A program made the position numbers and the translations under genes. Below are positions 9,263-18,193 of a stretch of 64,000 nucleotides of DNA, in pieces. The stretch is from an uncultured Bacillota bacterium. GTDB taxonomy: Bacteria; Bacillota; Clostridia; Christensenellales; UBA1242. Each line of letters begins with the position of its first letter. Within the stretch, counting starts at the first letter, position 1. The stretch covers positions 145,649 to 209,648 of the forward strand of contig CASFBF010000011.1 in assembly GCA_949292985.1 (NCBI GenBank). Direction: 5' to 3'. The notes under the pieces are model-generated. The model worked only from the letters and a program-made list of their open reading frames with translations. It was not told the DNA's origin and searched no databases.

Positions 9263-9311
9263 TTGTCGAAATTTGACGACATTCTGACATAATTTTGACG
9301 CAATTTTGACG
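9263..9311 (+). repeat. 11-bp-phased TTGACG iterons
   Basis: TTGACG occurs at 9273-9278, 9295-9300 and 9306-9311, with the variant CTGACA at 9284-9289. The period is exactly 11 bp. A looser copy, TTGTCG, stands at 9263-9268. The units are direct repeats on one face of the helix, in the 280-base gap between the sigma-like regulator (start 9157, minus) and tRNA-Leu. This looks like an operator array. Which gene it serves is not shown by the sequence. Confidence 0.55.
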
Positions 9312-9388
9312 GCAAAAACACCTTAAAAAGCCAATAATTTTTGAAAATGAAAAAATAAATTAAAAAACATAAAATGTTGTAAAAAAAG

Positions 9389-9417
9389 TTGAAAAATTTT
9401 TTTAGGTATGCTAAACT
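9389..9417 (+). promoter_or_regulatory. tRNA-Leu promoter
   Basis: TTGAAA (9389-9394), 17-base spacer, TAAACT (9412-9417). This would start transcription about 12 bases before the tRNA. Confidence 0.65.
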
Positions 9418-9436
9418 AAAAAAGCCTTGATTAAAT

Positions 9437-9523
9437 GCCGCTGTGCTGGAATTGGCAGACGGGACGGACTCAAAATCCGTTGCCAGCAATGGCGTGTGGG
9501 TTCAAGTCCCACCAGCGGCACCA
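9437..9523 (+). tRNA. tRNA-Leu (anticodon CAA)
   Basis: An 87-base class II tRNA with an encoded CCA end. The acceptor stem GCCGCTG (9437-9443) pairs with CAGCGGC (9513-9519). The anticodon stem ACGGA/TCCGT encloses the loop CTCAAAA, giving anticodon CAA, which reads UUG leucine codons. The T arm GTGGGTTCAAGTCCCAC is standard, and the extended variable arm (GCCAGCAATGGC) is as expected for leucine tRNAs. I saw no second copy of its 3' end nearby, so it is not demonstrably an integration site. Confidence 0.96.
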
Positions 9524-9525
9524 AA

Positions 9526-9562
9526 AATAAACACCAACGGTATTTGTTGGTGTTTATTTATG
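9526..9562 (+). terminator. stem-loop after tRNA-Leu
   Basis: Thirteen-base-pair perfect stem (9526-9538 with 9546-9558) and a seven-base loop immediately after the CCA. The following T tract is short and interrupted, so it may act partly as a processing or termination signal. Confidence 0.6.
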
Positions 9563-9587
9563 TTAAAAAATACTTTAGAAATTAAAC

Positions 9588-9616
9588 TTGACAACATTAG
9601 CAAATGATAGTAATAT
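9588..9616 (+). promoter_or_regulatory. consensus promoter directly abutting the gene at 9623
   Basis: TTGACA (9588-9593), 17 bases, TAATAT (9611-9616), six bases, then ATG 9623. The expected start of transcription is the start codon itself. Confidence 0.7.
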
Positions 9617-9622
9617 TTAGTT

Positions 9623-10156
9623 ATGTATAAAATAAAGGTAAGTAAAAAGAACAGAAACAAATTGATATTAGTAAGCGATGATTTAGTGTTTTTAAATGTT
9701 AAAGAATTAAAAAAGAGAATCGCAAGATATTTATTTGAGTTATCAATCAATGACAGTGAGGATAAATTCAGCCAAAAAATCAAAAAGTTAAATTCAAAAT
9801 TAAAGTCATATAATTTTTTTGAATTAAGGCATGCATATATTTGTGTAAAAGAAAGCATACCAAAAAACAAATTGTTATCTTTTAAAAATTCATTAAAAGT
9901 TTGTGTTGAAGAAAATAATTTAAAAAAAGACTTTATATATGATTGTTATGATAGTGAAAATTATTTTAACAGAATTCTTGCTAAATACCATAAAAAAACA
10001 GAATTAAAATCTATATTAGCCCTACCAACTGTGCAACCTAACATTCAACAATACACACCAACAATCAACAACAATGAATGCGAAAATTTTGAAGAAAGTA
10101 ATAATTTTAATCTTGGCAAATTCAATAGCAAAGATAATGAAATAAAATTAAAATAG
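9623..10156 (+). CDS. unknown lysine/asparagine-rich cytoplasmic protein
   Basis: A 177-residue, charged protein with no signal peptide, membrane segment or recognisable domain. The N-terminal 135 residues look mostly helical and basic. The last 40 are Asn/Glu-rich and probably disordered. It stands alone between tRNA-Leu and a strong bidirectional terminator, with its own consensus promoter. It has no ribosome-binding site, so translation probably starts on a leaderless mRNA. A single-gene cargo position next to a tRNA is compatible with acquisition, but no mobility gene is present. No function is proposed. Confidence 0.7.
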   Translation: MYKIKVSKKNRNKLILVSDDLVFLNVKELKKRIARYLFELSINDSEDKFSQKIKKLNSKLKSYNFFELRHAYICVKESIPKNKLLSFKNSLKVCVEENNLKKDFIYDCYDSENYFNRILAKYHKKTELKSILALPTVQPNIQQYTPTINNNECENFEESNNFNLGKFNSKDNEIKLK

Positions 10157-10180
10157 AGAGCGGTGAACGCTCTCTATTTT
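10150..10180 (+). terminator. bidirectional terminator
   Basis: Perfect 13-bp stem (10150-10162 with 10168-10180) with loop GTGAA. A-rich and T-rich flanks allow it to end both the gene at 9623 and the minus-strand SGNH hydrolase gene ending at 10211. Confidence 0.8.
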
Positions 10181-10210
10181 AATTTAACATTTAAACCTTC
10201 TTTTTCAATT

Positions 10211-11503
10211 CTAAAATTCAATAAAAGATGACAAAATGCTTCCTGCATAAAGCCTAACCATAAAATCATTTGGGTGGTTTGTATAATTGGCAGAAATATC
10301 CATATATTGATATCTGGTATCCCCTACATTGTTATTCGCTTGCTTTTTATTTAAAATTGCCATCGAAACTTCATATAAACTAATGTAAGTACATCCTGAT
10401 TTATATCCTTCCACTGAAATGTTATTTAGACTGTTCGCCAATTCCTGCATTTCACTTATATACGAACTATGGTTGCCCGCAAAAATAGATAGAGGATTAG
10501 GTGTAAAACTGCCAAGAATAATATAATCAGCGTATGGCGAATATGCCCTAATTTCAGTAATTATTTGAGCAATGTTGCTTTTAAATAATGTTGGATTATT
10601 TTGTGCTGTGCCATCATTCATACCAAACCCAACAAAAACTAAATCATAATTAGATTTATCATATGCGGATTGTAAAGTTTGTTTTACTCCCCAAGCACTT
10701 GTTGTACCACCTACGCTAGGATTAACAATAGTAACTTTAGATGAATCACCGCCATAATATTTTGCTACTAAAAAATTTTTAATTTGGTCAAACCATGTAG
10801 GCGTGTATGGTTCAAAGCCTGAAAACGCAGATGCACTTGCTCCTACACTAATGGAATCCCCGAAAACTAGAATTTTAACAGGTTGACCAGCATTTAATTT
10901 TTTAAGTAAATTTGGATAATTTTCAGGCTGAAAAGATTGCGGTGTGAAACCTAAGTCCTGTGTTGAATTATCAAACTTATATGTAACATTTAAATAATTA
11001 GTTCTAGTTAAGGCATTTTCTGCAACTACATGCACGCCATTATTAGTTCCACCACCATCGTTATAGTTAGCGCTAATTAAAGAACCATCGTTGTATTGAG
11101 CTGGCACATTTTTATTATCCAACCATTCTTCTTGCAAATAAGGCATACCGTTATTATAAGCAAATGAAATTTGATTTCCTGAAACTGTGTACATAGAAGC
11201 ATCATAGGTTGTGTTTAAATCATAACTTTGCACAGATATAATTTCGGTTGGAGTATAAGTTAAATATCCCACAGCATTTGCATTACTTCCATATCTTATA
11301 GGCGTTACAATTTCATTATAAATTGTTGTTTCATTACCGTTGGTGTTGAACCAATATGGAATACTAATTTGCTCAACTGTGTATTTAGAAGTAATATTAC
11401 CTCTTGCATTGAACCAATAACTTGAAAAACCCAGCAAAACACCCATCGTTGCTGCAAGTAATGATGCCACTATTATAATGATTAAATTGCGTGTTTTGCT
11501 CAT
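10211..11503 (-). CDS. exported SGNH/GDSL-family hydrolase
   Basis: A 430-residue protein with an N-terminal membrane/signal segment (residues 5-27), a beta-rich domain of about 170 residues, and an SGNH esterase domain from about residue 190. Block I is FGDSISVGASA with the nucleophilic Ser, a Gly block follows (SVGGTTSAWG), and block III is GFGMNDG. The block V segment reads YTNHPNDF: the His is present, but the Asp usually three residues before it is Tyr. Such enzymes remove acyl groups from carbohydrates or cleave esters; the substrate here is unknown. The start at ATG 11503 is chosen because AGGAG lies seven bases upstream. The gene is 13 bases downstream of the giant beta-helix protein gene and probably shares its mRNA, suggesting it works on the same surface structure. 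Confidence 0.82.
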   Translation of the reverse strand: MSKTRNLIIIIVASLLAATMGVLLGFSSYWFNARGNITSKYTVEQISIPYWFNTNGNETTIYNEIVTPIRYGSNANAVGYLTYTPTEIISVQSYDLNTTYDASMYTVSGNQISFAYNNGMPYLQEEWLDNKNVPAQYNDGSLISANYNDGGGTNNGVHVVAENALTRTNYLNVTYKFDNSTQDLGFTPQSFQPENYPNLLKKLNAGQPVKILVFGDSISVGASASAFSGFEPYTPTWFDQIKNFLVAKYYGGDSSKVTIVNPSVGGTTSAWGVKQTLQSAYDKSNYDLVFVGFGMNDGTAQNNPTLFKSNIAQIITEIRAYSPYADYIILGSFTPNPLSIFAGNHSSYISEMQELANSLNNISVEGYKSGCTYISLYEVSMAILNKKQANNNVGDTRYQYMDISANYTNHPNDFMVRLYAGSILSSFIEF

Positions 11504-11516
11504 TATGCCACTCCTT

Positions 11517-14500
11517 TTATGCAACAAGAATCCAATTTACTGTTGACGTACCTGTTGGCTCATAAACAGGCTCTACAACAGTTGTTCCTGTCATATTGTT
11601 GAAATTTGCACCAACATCATTTGAAACTGTTATTTCTCTGTAAAGATTTTGTGTTGCTCCTGACAATCCTTCAAGCGCTCCATAAAGTTGTCCTACATTG
11701 CCTGCTGAATTTGGAGACAAGATTAAATTCGCCACTTTGTTGTAAGAGATGTTGGTCATATTTACAGCATAACCAATAATTCCCCCTACATTTGCGGAAG
11801 AAATAGTTCCTGCGACTGACCAATTTGAATTTACATTGGTGTTTTTGATTTGAGAGTTTTCACCTCTACCAACAATACCGCCAATGGCAGAAGTAGAAGA
11901 AATAGAGTTAGAAATATAAACGTTTGCACCATTTACCAATGCATTTTGCATTAACTGACCTGCAACGCCACCTGCATATATGGCATTTTGTAATGTAAGA
12001 TTGTATGTAGTAACACTTAAAATGCTTGCGCCAATAGCATTACCGACATGGCCACCAGCATAACTACCTGAAATTGTGTTTAAAGTTGAAATGCAAGAAT
12101 TTATTGAACCATCTTGCATTTGACCAATGAAACCTCCTGCATTTGTTGATGCAACTACACTTGAATTTGTTACAGTTGATGCAGAAACTTGCATTTGTGA
12201 AGATGCGCCAACGACACCGCCTGCTGAATCCGCTCCGTATATTTGGCAACCGGAAACATAAACATTTTCAATTTGTCCGCCATTGCTCTCACCTACAATA
12301 CTGCCTGCCTTACCTTGAGAATTTATATTCACCTGTGTAAGTTCTATATTATTAAATGTTGTATTATAAGCATTACCAACAATAGAACCCACGTTTTGTT
12401 GAGTGGAAACAGTTAAATTAAAGTCGTTGATTTTTAAATCTTGAATGACAGCGCCGTCTGTATAAGCAAATAAACCGTAAGCTGAATCTGGGCTGGAATT
12501 AAAGGATAAGCCACTTATAGTTTTATTATTGCCAAGTAAAACGCCTGTAAAAGGATTTTCCTGTATACCCAACGCTGTCCAATCAAATTCACTTAAATCG
12601 ATATCTTTTTGTAATTTAAAATAAACTTGTCCGTCACCCGAATAATTATCTTGATACTGCATAATTTCACTGAAAGTATTTGCATCAAAGATTATGTAAG
12701 GATTAAATTGAGTTCCTCCGCCTAAAATTTCTTCGTTTATTTTAAAAGCGTTTACGACATTTCTCAATATTGGTGAACCTGAAACCTGTGAATCATCACT
12801 TGGCATACCCCAAATATCAATAAAATCAAAATCGCTGAAACTTGATGCCTGATTGAATTCTACGGTGGACAAACTTTGCACAGAAACCGATGTTGTATTT
12901 TGGTAAATATCAGGGAAATTATTAACTTCCCAATAATAGCAATTTAAAATGTTACTTGAATTATTTTCACCAATAAAAGCACCTAACAAAACTTCTCGAA
13001 CTTTGTTTTGAACGATGCCATACATGAAACAGTTTTGAATTGTAGAAGCAAAACCAACATAGCCAGCAAAACCACCCACTTCTGATTCACCAACACCTGA
13101 ATAATTAGTAAGAGTATGAACTGTAGTATACGAATTAGATATTGACACATTCTCTGCATATGCAATAAAACCGCCTAATCTTTTAGTGCCTGTAACATTA
13201 CCATCGCTATAACATTGTTCAATAATGCTTGCATTCTCGGCTTGTCCGACAAACCCACCTAAATTAGCCATATAATTATCTTCTTCGGTGATTAAAGAAG
13301 TAACATTGTTTGTTGCATAACAATATTTAATTGTAGAACCACTAATGTAACCTACTAAACTTCCAGCATTTGCGTTTACATTTAAATTCCCGTTATGTGA
13401 ATACGACGAAATAACTTGGCTTGAAATTGCTTTACCAACCAACCCTCCAGTAAATCCACTGAATTGATCATAATTAGTAATGGTAAAACCAGAAACACCT
13501 AAATTTTGTATTGACGCATTGTTTAACTGTTCAAACAATCCAGCCGTTCCGTTATTTTTGGAAATAACAAAATTGGAAATTTCATAACCATTACCATCAA
13601 AATGTCCCATAAAATTAGTTATTGTTTGAGTAAGAATTTGTCCATTAGCATCAATATTAGAATGGAGTTTATAGTAAGTACTTGTTCCTTGCCCAGAAAG
13701 TTTATCGATATTCAAAAATTGTTCAAAAGTTTGAATTATATAAGGATTGCTTTCTGTGCCTAACCCAGAAGCAAAATATTTTGTAGAAGATGCTGATGTA
13801 TTAAGAGAACCATCATTTATAGATAAGTTAATTACTTCTAAACCTCTATTTTCTGCCGAAGTATAATTAGAAGCATCACTTAAAGTTTGTCCGTTTCTAT
13901 GTAGCACGATAACATAATCACCCATTGCTAGATTATAAAATTGCAGATTACCACTTGAAGTAGACGTTGAAGAAGCAACAAGAGCGCCATCTTTGTAGGC
14001 TTGTGCCACAACATTGCCATCAGTATTTATTGTGATAGTGCCAGTTTGAACATAATTATTTGTTGTTGCCTGTGGAATTGGCATACCATAAGGCAAAGAG
14101 CCAGAATCTGACATCTTCCAAACAGAATTAAAATCCCAACCACTGAAAGATGATTGAGTACGCATCTGGTCAGCACTTAATTCGGTTGCACCTGGGTTAG
14201 ACAAATCATTACTTCCGCTATAACAGTAATCATTAGAAAAATTACCATTTGCTTTATTATGTCCAAAGCCACGTGTAATATGATAGTTGTCCTTAGTAAT
14301 ATCTAGGCTATACCTGTAGCCATGTCCTCCTAAAACAACATAGGCATAACAGTTTACAATGCTTACACTAGAAGATTTATTTATTCCAACAAAACCACCT
14401 ACTGAATCTCTGTCATCACTAGCTGAAGTTGTTTGTCTATCACTGTAAACAGAACCATATGCAAAGCAGTTTGAAATATTTGTGTTACCGTCAGTTACTC

Positions 14501-17354
14501 CGACAAATCCACCCACCATCCAAACACCTATAACTGATGCGCTATTTTCCCCAGATGATGTATCATCATGTGCATAATAACATGAACTTATTTGTCCCCC
14601 ATTACTCCAACCTACAAAGCCACCCGTTGGATGATTTGGTTCTGTGCCTGCTCTAACCCAACTTACACTTGTATTGACCACTGAACAACCATTAACATAT
14701 CCACCGCTTGCTGAATCTAAATTAGTGATAGAGCCAATACACCCTCCAGTGTTATTATTACTTTGAGCATAACCGCCTTGAATTTTAATATTTTCTACAA
14801 CAACGCCCAAACCCATTCTACCTGCTAAAATACCCGCGCTAGCATCAGCAGATTTTGAATTATTAGTAACGCCACAATTTAAAAAAGTTAAATTGTTAAC
14901 TTTTGTGTTACCTGAAATGGTAGTAAAAGTCCCCAACTGCAAATAAGAGCCACTGCTTATATACAAATTAGAGATTGTATGACCTTCACCTAACAACTCT
15001 CCTGAAAAGTCTTCCTTTGGATTGAAAGTAACTCCGTTGAAATCTAAGTCTGATGTTACTTTATATTTCCCAGTACCACCATAATAAATATTGTTGTAAC
15101 GAGAAGAAATACCATTAAATTTAGAAGTATTATCTACAATATGATAACCATCTACAGAAATTTGCATAGCGTATGAATATGTTAATTCACACTTATTATC
15201 TATAAGATGAGCAAATTGATAAGGTTGCCCATCAGAACCAGTGTACATTCTGTCATATTCCCAGAAAGTTCCGCCAGCATTAAAAATATCCATAAAGTAT
15301 GAATTTCCAGAAAGTGGAGCCATTCCTGCAAGTTGGTTTGCTGTGATTAAGTTGTCTGTTGAATTACCGTTAAAATAGTTCAAATCAGCAACCCTGTCAA
15401 GATAATAAACATAACTCTGGGACTCAGGAGTATATAAACTAATACCATAATCAGCATGCCCTAAATTATAACAATAGGAAATGGTTACTCCAGTACCATT
15501 ACAAATAATTCCTGCCGACCAAGGTGATAACATACAATCCAAATCGCCAATATTAAAAGAATGTGTAATACTTGCGCCAGTGCCACCTACAACAGCAATT
15601 CCACCTGTTTGTCCGCCCATAATGTATCCTGCGTTGTAACATCTTTCAATATCACCGCTGTTAGATGCTGCAATCCCTGAAACAAAACTGCTTGCGCCAG
15701 TTGAATTATTTGGATTATACACACTTATAGAGCCCAGGTTTGCACACAACAAAATTCTACCTGAATTAGATGCAGCAATCCCCGCTGCATTTGTGCCATT
15801 ATCATGAGTAGAAGACATAATAAAATCCATACTCATTCTATTTACACAGTTTGAAATTGTGCCATTATTTGTTGCAGCAAATGCAGCCATATTAAAAGGT
15901 AAAGTAGTGGAAGTGGTTATAGTGCTTTCAGCTATTTCTAATCCATTTAATACGCCACCTGAGCCAACTGTGGCAAACAATGCGATGTTATTGTGTGCAG
16001 ATTGAATATCAAGCCCAGTTACTTTAACGGTTTTGCTTGTTGCTGAACAACCGTTATAATTTCCTGTAAACTCAGAAATTTCGCCTGAACTTTCATCAAG
16101 TCCAATTGGAGTGAAAGTACCAGGATTATTAAAATTAGTATCAATGCCTGCAAAATACAAATTTGCTGACTGAACATAATCATTATTTAAATTCAAACTG
16201 AATTGAGTTAACTCACTAACCTCATAAGTTTTTCCAATCAACGCCATAGCCTGTGGCGAACCTATATTAAATGGATTATCAGAAGAGCCATCACCAGTTA
16301 AACTCAAAGTGTTGTCGTAAGTATTCACCCATAATTGTGGATATGCATAAAAATCTTTATAACTATAAAAGTAATCAGGCATTTCACCAGTTGAAGCCCT
16401 ATTTAAAAGTTCAATAGCATAACTTGAAGCACCATTTATCGTCATTTTTTCATAACATGCAAGTTGGTTTTGAGTTGCAGGTAAAACATATGTTTGATCA
16501 ATACTCTCTCCGCCTGAATAAATTGCTGTGGAGGAAACAGAACTTAAATATAAAGCGTTGTTAATTGTTCCTGCAGTATATGTGTGAACAACTCCTCCTT
16601 GTGCTCCTGCGCCTGAATTATACACGCCGTTAACTATACCACCATTATAACCCGCAATGCCACCAGTTTGGCCACCAGACAAAGAGCCATTGTTAAAACA
16701 CGACAAAATTTGACCACTATTTTGCCCAGCAATTCCACCAACAAAATCATTGCCTGCCACAGATGCATCATTAAATGAATATTTAATTAAACCTTGGTTA
16801 TTTCCAACTAATCCACCCACAACGCCTGAACCTGTCGATTTTATTGAAGAATTTTTTAAACCAATATTATAAATTTTGGCATCAGCAGTTGTGGCACCAA
16901 ACAATCCAACATAGTCGGCACTTGAAGAAATTTGTGCATTTTCAATAACATAGTTGCCGCCATCATAAACGCCTGGAAAGGCAGATGAACTGTCACCGAT
17001 AGGATTGATATTCCCTTCATCATCTCCATTGAAATCATAAAGTAAAAAATTTAAATCAGCAATTTGCAAGAAATAATTTGGTGATGACATGTCAAACTCA
17101 CCCGCCTCATCTCTGTGGTACATAAAATATCTTATATTATTAAATTGCTCAGGTGTAGCAATCAAATAAGGGTTTTCTGCTGAGCCATCTCCACCTGCAA
17201 AAGGTTTGCTTGATGTAGAAAAGGTTGTGTTAGTTTCGCCTTTTTGTGTTAATGCCGATGAAACACTCGTTATAAGCACAAGGCCTACAACGCACATTAC
17301 AATTGATATTGCTAAAATTAGCCACAGCAATTTAATGCATTTAGAATATTTCAA
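11517..17354 (-). CDS. giant GLUG-type beta-helix surface protein (1945 residues)
   Basis: An exported protein with an N-terminal hydrophobic segment (residues 9-35) ending SSALTQKG, similar to the end of the signal in the neighbouring TasA-like proteins. The rest is built of imperfect repeats of the type 'GGLVGxNxGxIxxCxNxGxVxG', as in GLUG and pectin-lyase-like solenoids. Four module openings with the pattern GxGTxxNPYxI stand near residues 55, 351, 1196 and 1545, marking a repeated multi-domain layout. There is no C-terminal membrane helix or LPXTG motif; it ends TVNWILVA. The start is a TTG at 17354 with GGAGG seven bases upstream, lying inside the 3' end of the TasA-like gene (TTGA overlap). 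Co-transcription with that gene and the SGNH hydrolase is likely. It probably forms an adhesive or fibrous surface layer; this role is inferred. Confidence 0.88.
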   Translation of the reverse strand: MKYSKCIKLLWLILAISIVMCVVGLVLITSVSSALTQKGETNTTFSTSSKPFAGGDGSAENPYLIATPEQFNNIRYFMYHRDEAGEFDMSSPNYFLQIADLNFLLYDFNGDDEGNINPIGDSSSAFPGVYDGGNYVIENAQISSSADYVGLFGATTADAKIYNIGLKNSSIKSTGSGVVGGLVGNNQGLIKYSFNDASVAGNDFVGGIAGQNSGQILSCFNNGSLSGGQTGGIAGYNGGIVNGVYNSGAGAQGGVVHTYTAGTINNALYLSSVSSTAIYSGGESIDQTYVLPATQNQLACYEKMTINGASSYAIELLNRASTGEMPDYFYSYKDFYAYPQLWVNTYDNTLSLTGDGSSDNPFNIGSPQAMALIGKTYEVSELTQFSLNLNNDYVQSANLYFAGIDTNFNNPGTFTPIGLDESSGEISEFTGNYNGCSATSKTVKVTGLDIQSAHNNIALFATVGSGGVLNGLEIAESTITTSTTLPFNMAAFAATNNGTISNCVNRMSMDFIMSSTHDNGTNAAGIAASNSGRILLCANLGSISVYNPNNSTGASSFVSGIAASNSGDIERCYNAGYIMGGQTGGIAVVGGTGASITHSFNIGDLDCMLSPWSAGIICNGTGVTISYCYNLGHADYGISLYTPESQSYVYYLDRVADLNYFNGNSTDNLITANQLAGMAPLSGNSYFMDIFNAGGTFWEYDRMYTGSDGQPYQFAHLIDNKCELTYSYAMQISVDGYHIVDNTSKFNGISSRYNNIYYGGTGKYKVTSDLDFNGVTFNPKEDFSGELLGEGHTISNLYISSGSYLQLGTFTTISGNTKVNNLTFLNCGVTNNSKSADASAGILAGRMGLGVVVENIKIQGGYAQSNNNTGGCIGSITNLDSASGGYVNGCSVVNTSVSWVRAGTEPNHPTGGFVGWSNGGQISSCYYAHDDTSSGENSASVIGVWMVGGFVGVTDGNTNISNCFAYGSVYSDRQTTSASDDRDSVGGFVGINKSSSVSIVNCYAYVVLGGHGYRYSLDITKDNYHITRGFGHNKANGNFSNDYCYSGSNDLSNPGATELSADQMRTQSSFSGWDFNSVWKMSDSGSLPYGMPIPQATTNNYVQTGTITINTDGNVVAQAYKDGALVASSTSTSSGNLQFYNLAMGDYVIVLHRNGQTLSDASNYTSAENRGLEVINLSINDGSLNTSASSTKYFASGLGTESNPYIIQTFEQFLNIDKLSGQGTSTYYKLHSNIDANGQILTQTITNFMGHFDGNGYEISNFVISKNNGTAGLFEQLNNASIQNLGVSGFTITNYDQFSGFTGGLVGKAISSQVISSYSHNGNLNVNANAGSLVGYISGSTIKYCYATNNVTSLITEEDNYMANLGGFVGQAENASIIEQCYSDGNVTGTKRLGGFIAYAENVSISNSYTTVHTLTNYSGVGESEVGGFAGYVGFASTIQNCFMYGIVQNKVREVLLGAFIGENNSSNILNCYYWEVNNFPDIYQNTTSVSVQSLSTVEFNQASSFSDFDFIDIWGMPSDDSQVSGSPILRNVVNAFKINEEILGGGTQFNPYIIFDANTFSEIMQYQDNYSGDGQVYFKLQKDIDLSEFDWTALGIQENPFTGVLLGNNKTISGLSFNSSPDSAYGLFAYTDGAVIQDLKINDFNLTVSTQQNVGSIVGNAYNTTFNNIELTQVNINSQGKAGSIVGESNGGQIENVYVSGCQIYGADSAGGVVGASSQMQVSASTVTNSSVVASTNAGGFIGQMQDGSINSCISTLNTISGSYAGGHVGNAIGASILSVTTYNLTLQNAIYAGGVAGQLMQNALVNGANVYISNSISSTSAIGGIVGRGENSQIKNTNVNSNWSVAGTISSANVGGIIGYAVNMTNISYNKVANLILSPNSAGNVGQLYGALEGLSGATQNLYREITVSNDVGANFNNMTGTTVVEPVYEPTGTSTVNWILVA

Positions 17355-17965
17355 ACATTAACCTCCACTGCTAAACTAAAATTTTGAGAACTTATAGAAG
17401 GTAAATCCCAAAGATTGTAACCATCCACCACATAAATTCCTAAATATACGGTTACATTCCCTTCTACTGCGATTTGACCACTTGAAGAAGTTTGGGATAA
17501 ATTAAAGCCTTCCTGTGAAATGTTTTCATAATAGTTTGTTTCAATTGGATATGAAAACACAAAATTTTCTTTATTTTGATCTAAAATCGATAGCGAATAA
17601 TATATTGGAACAGTTGAAAAGTTAGTAATTTGTATCTTCACCAAGAAATATCTGTAATAATTTGTATAACTGAACTCAACATTTTCGTTAAATGACCCTA
17701 ACGCATAATCTTCATCAACAGATTTGTGTAATGCCTGTGTAAAAACTGGCTCCTGTGCTAGCGAAGAAAGTGTTGAATTATTTGATGGTGCTATGTAATC
17801 AGAAACCAAAACTTCGCATTTGGCCTGTCCATCATCTTTTACAGTAATATAAGTATTTAAGTCAACTTTTTGCGAAATAATAGCCCACACACTTACTCCG
17901 AAAAGTGTAAGTGTGCACAAAATGGCCACAACCAATAAAGTAATTTTTATTTTAACATTCTGCAA
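17351..17965 (-). CDS. TasA/CalY-like secreted protein (SipW-type substrate), first gene of the beta-helix operon
   Basis: A secreted protein of about 204 residues. The signal segment ends FGVSVWAIISQKV, matching the 'GGTWAAF' signal end of Bacillus TasA and two neighbouring proteins (VSVWAAVSQ, VSVYAALTQ). The mature part is a beta-rich domain with the family layout: a Lys/Gln strand after cleavage, a central Tyr-rich strand (YTNYYRYFLVKIQITNF) and a final extracellular strand pair ending LAVEVNV. The start is taken as TTG 17965 because AGGAG lies six bases upstream; an ATG at 17995 lacks a ribosome site. It is transcribed away from the gene at 18194 and coupled to the giant beta-helix gene. 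Polymerisation into fibres is inferred from the family. Confidence 0.75.
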   Translation of the reverse strand: MQNVKIKITLLVVAILCTLTLFGVSVWAIISQKVDLNTYITVKDDGQAKCEVLVSDYIAPSNNSTLSSLAQEPVFTQALHKSVDEDYALGSFNENVEFSYTNYYRYFLVKIQITNFSTVPIYYSLSILDQNKENFVFSYPIETNYYENISQEGFNLSQTSSSGQIAVEGNVTVYLGIYVVDGYNLWDLPSISSQNFSLAVEVNV

Positions 17966-17999
17966 AAAGTACTCCTTAAAAATAATATTACACATAAAG

Positions 18000-18028
18000 A
18001 TTTTATTATTCTAGTAAAAAAAAGTCAA
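18000..18028 (-). promoter_or_regulatory. left arm of the divergent surface-locus promoter
   Basis: On the minus strand, TTGACT (18028-18023), 17 bases, TAAAAT (18005-18000). The -35 is embedded in TAATTTATTTG (18036-18026), which is repeated in mirror orientation at the right-arm promoter. Confidence 0.6.
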
Positions 18029-18135
18029 ATAAATTATAAAAAAACAGAAAATTTGTGAAAATTAAGCCTTATTTTCGATTTTTTTTGTATCTAAGAAAAT
18101 TTTTAATTTTTTTTTATTTTTTTAATTTTTTTGAC

Positions 18136-18172
18136 TAATTTATTTGGAAAAATGCAAAATAAATGATAATAT
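18136..18172 (+). promoter_or_regulatory. right arm of the divergent surface-locus promoter
   Basis: TTGGAA (18144-18149), 17 bases, TAATAT (18167-18172). The sequence TAATTTATTTG at 18136-18146 overlaps the -35 exactly as in the left arm, which suggests a shared regulator binding site in both promoters. Confidence 0.6.
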
Positions 18173-18193
18173 AAGTTTCGAAAAGGAGGATTT

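Noticed and set aside
9437-9523. tRNA-Leu as the integration site of the terminase locus
   Set aside because: No duplicate of the tRNA 3' end and no integrase were seen in the window, so an attachment site cannot be claimed.
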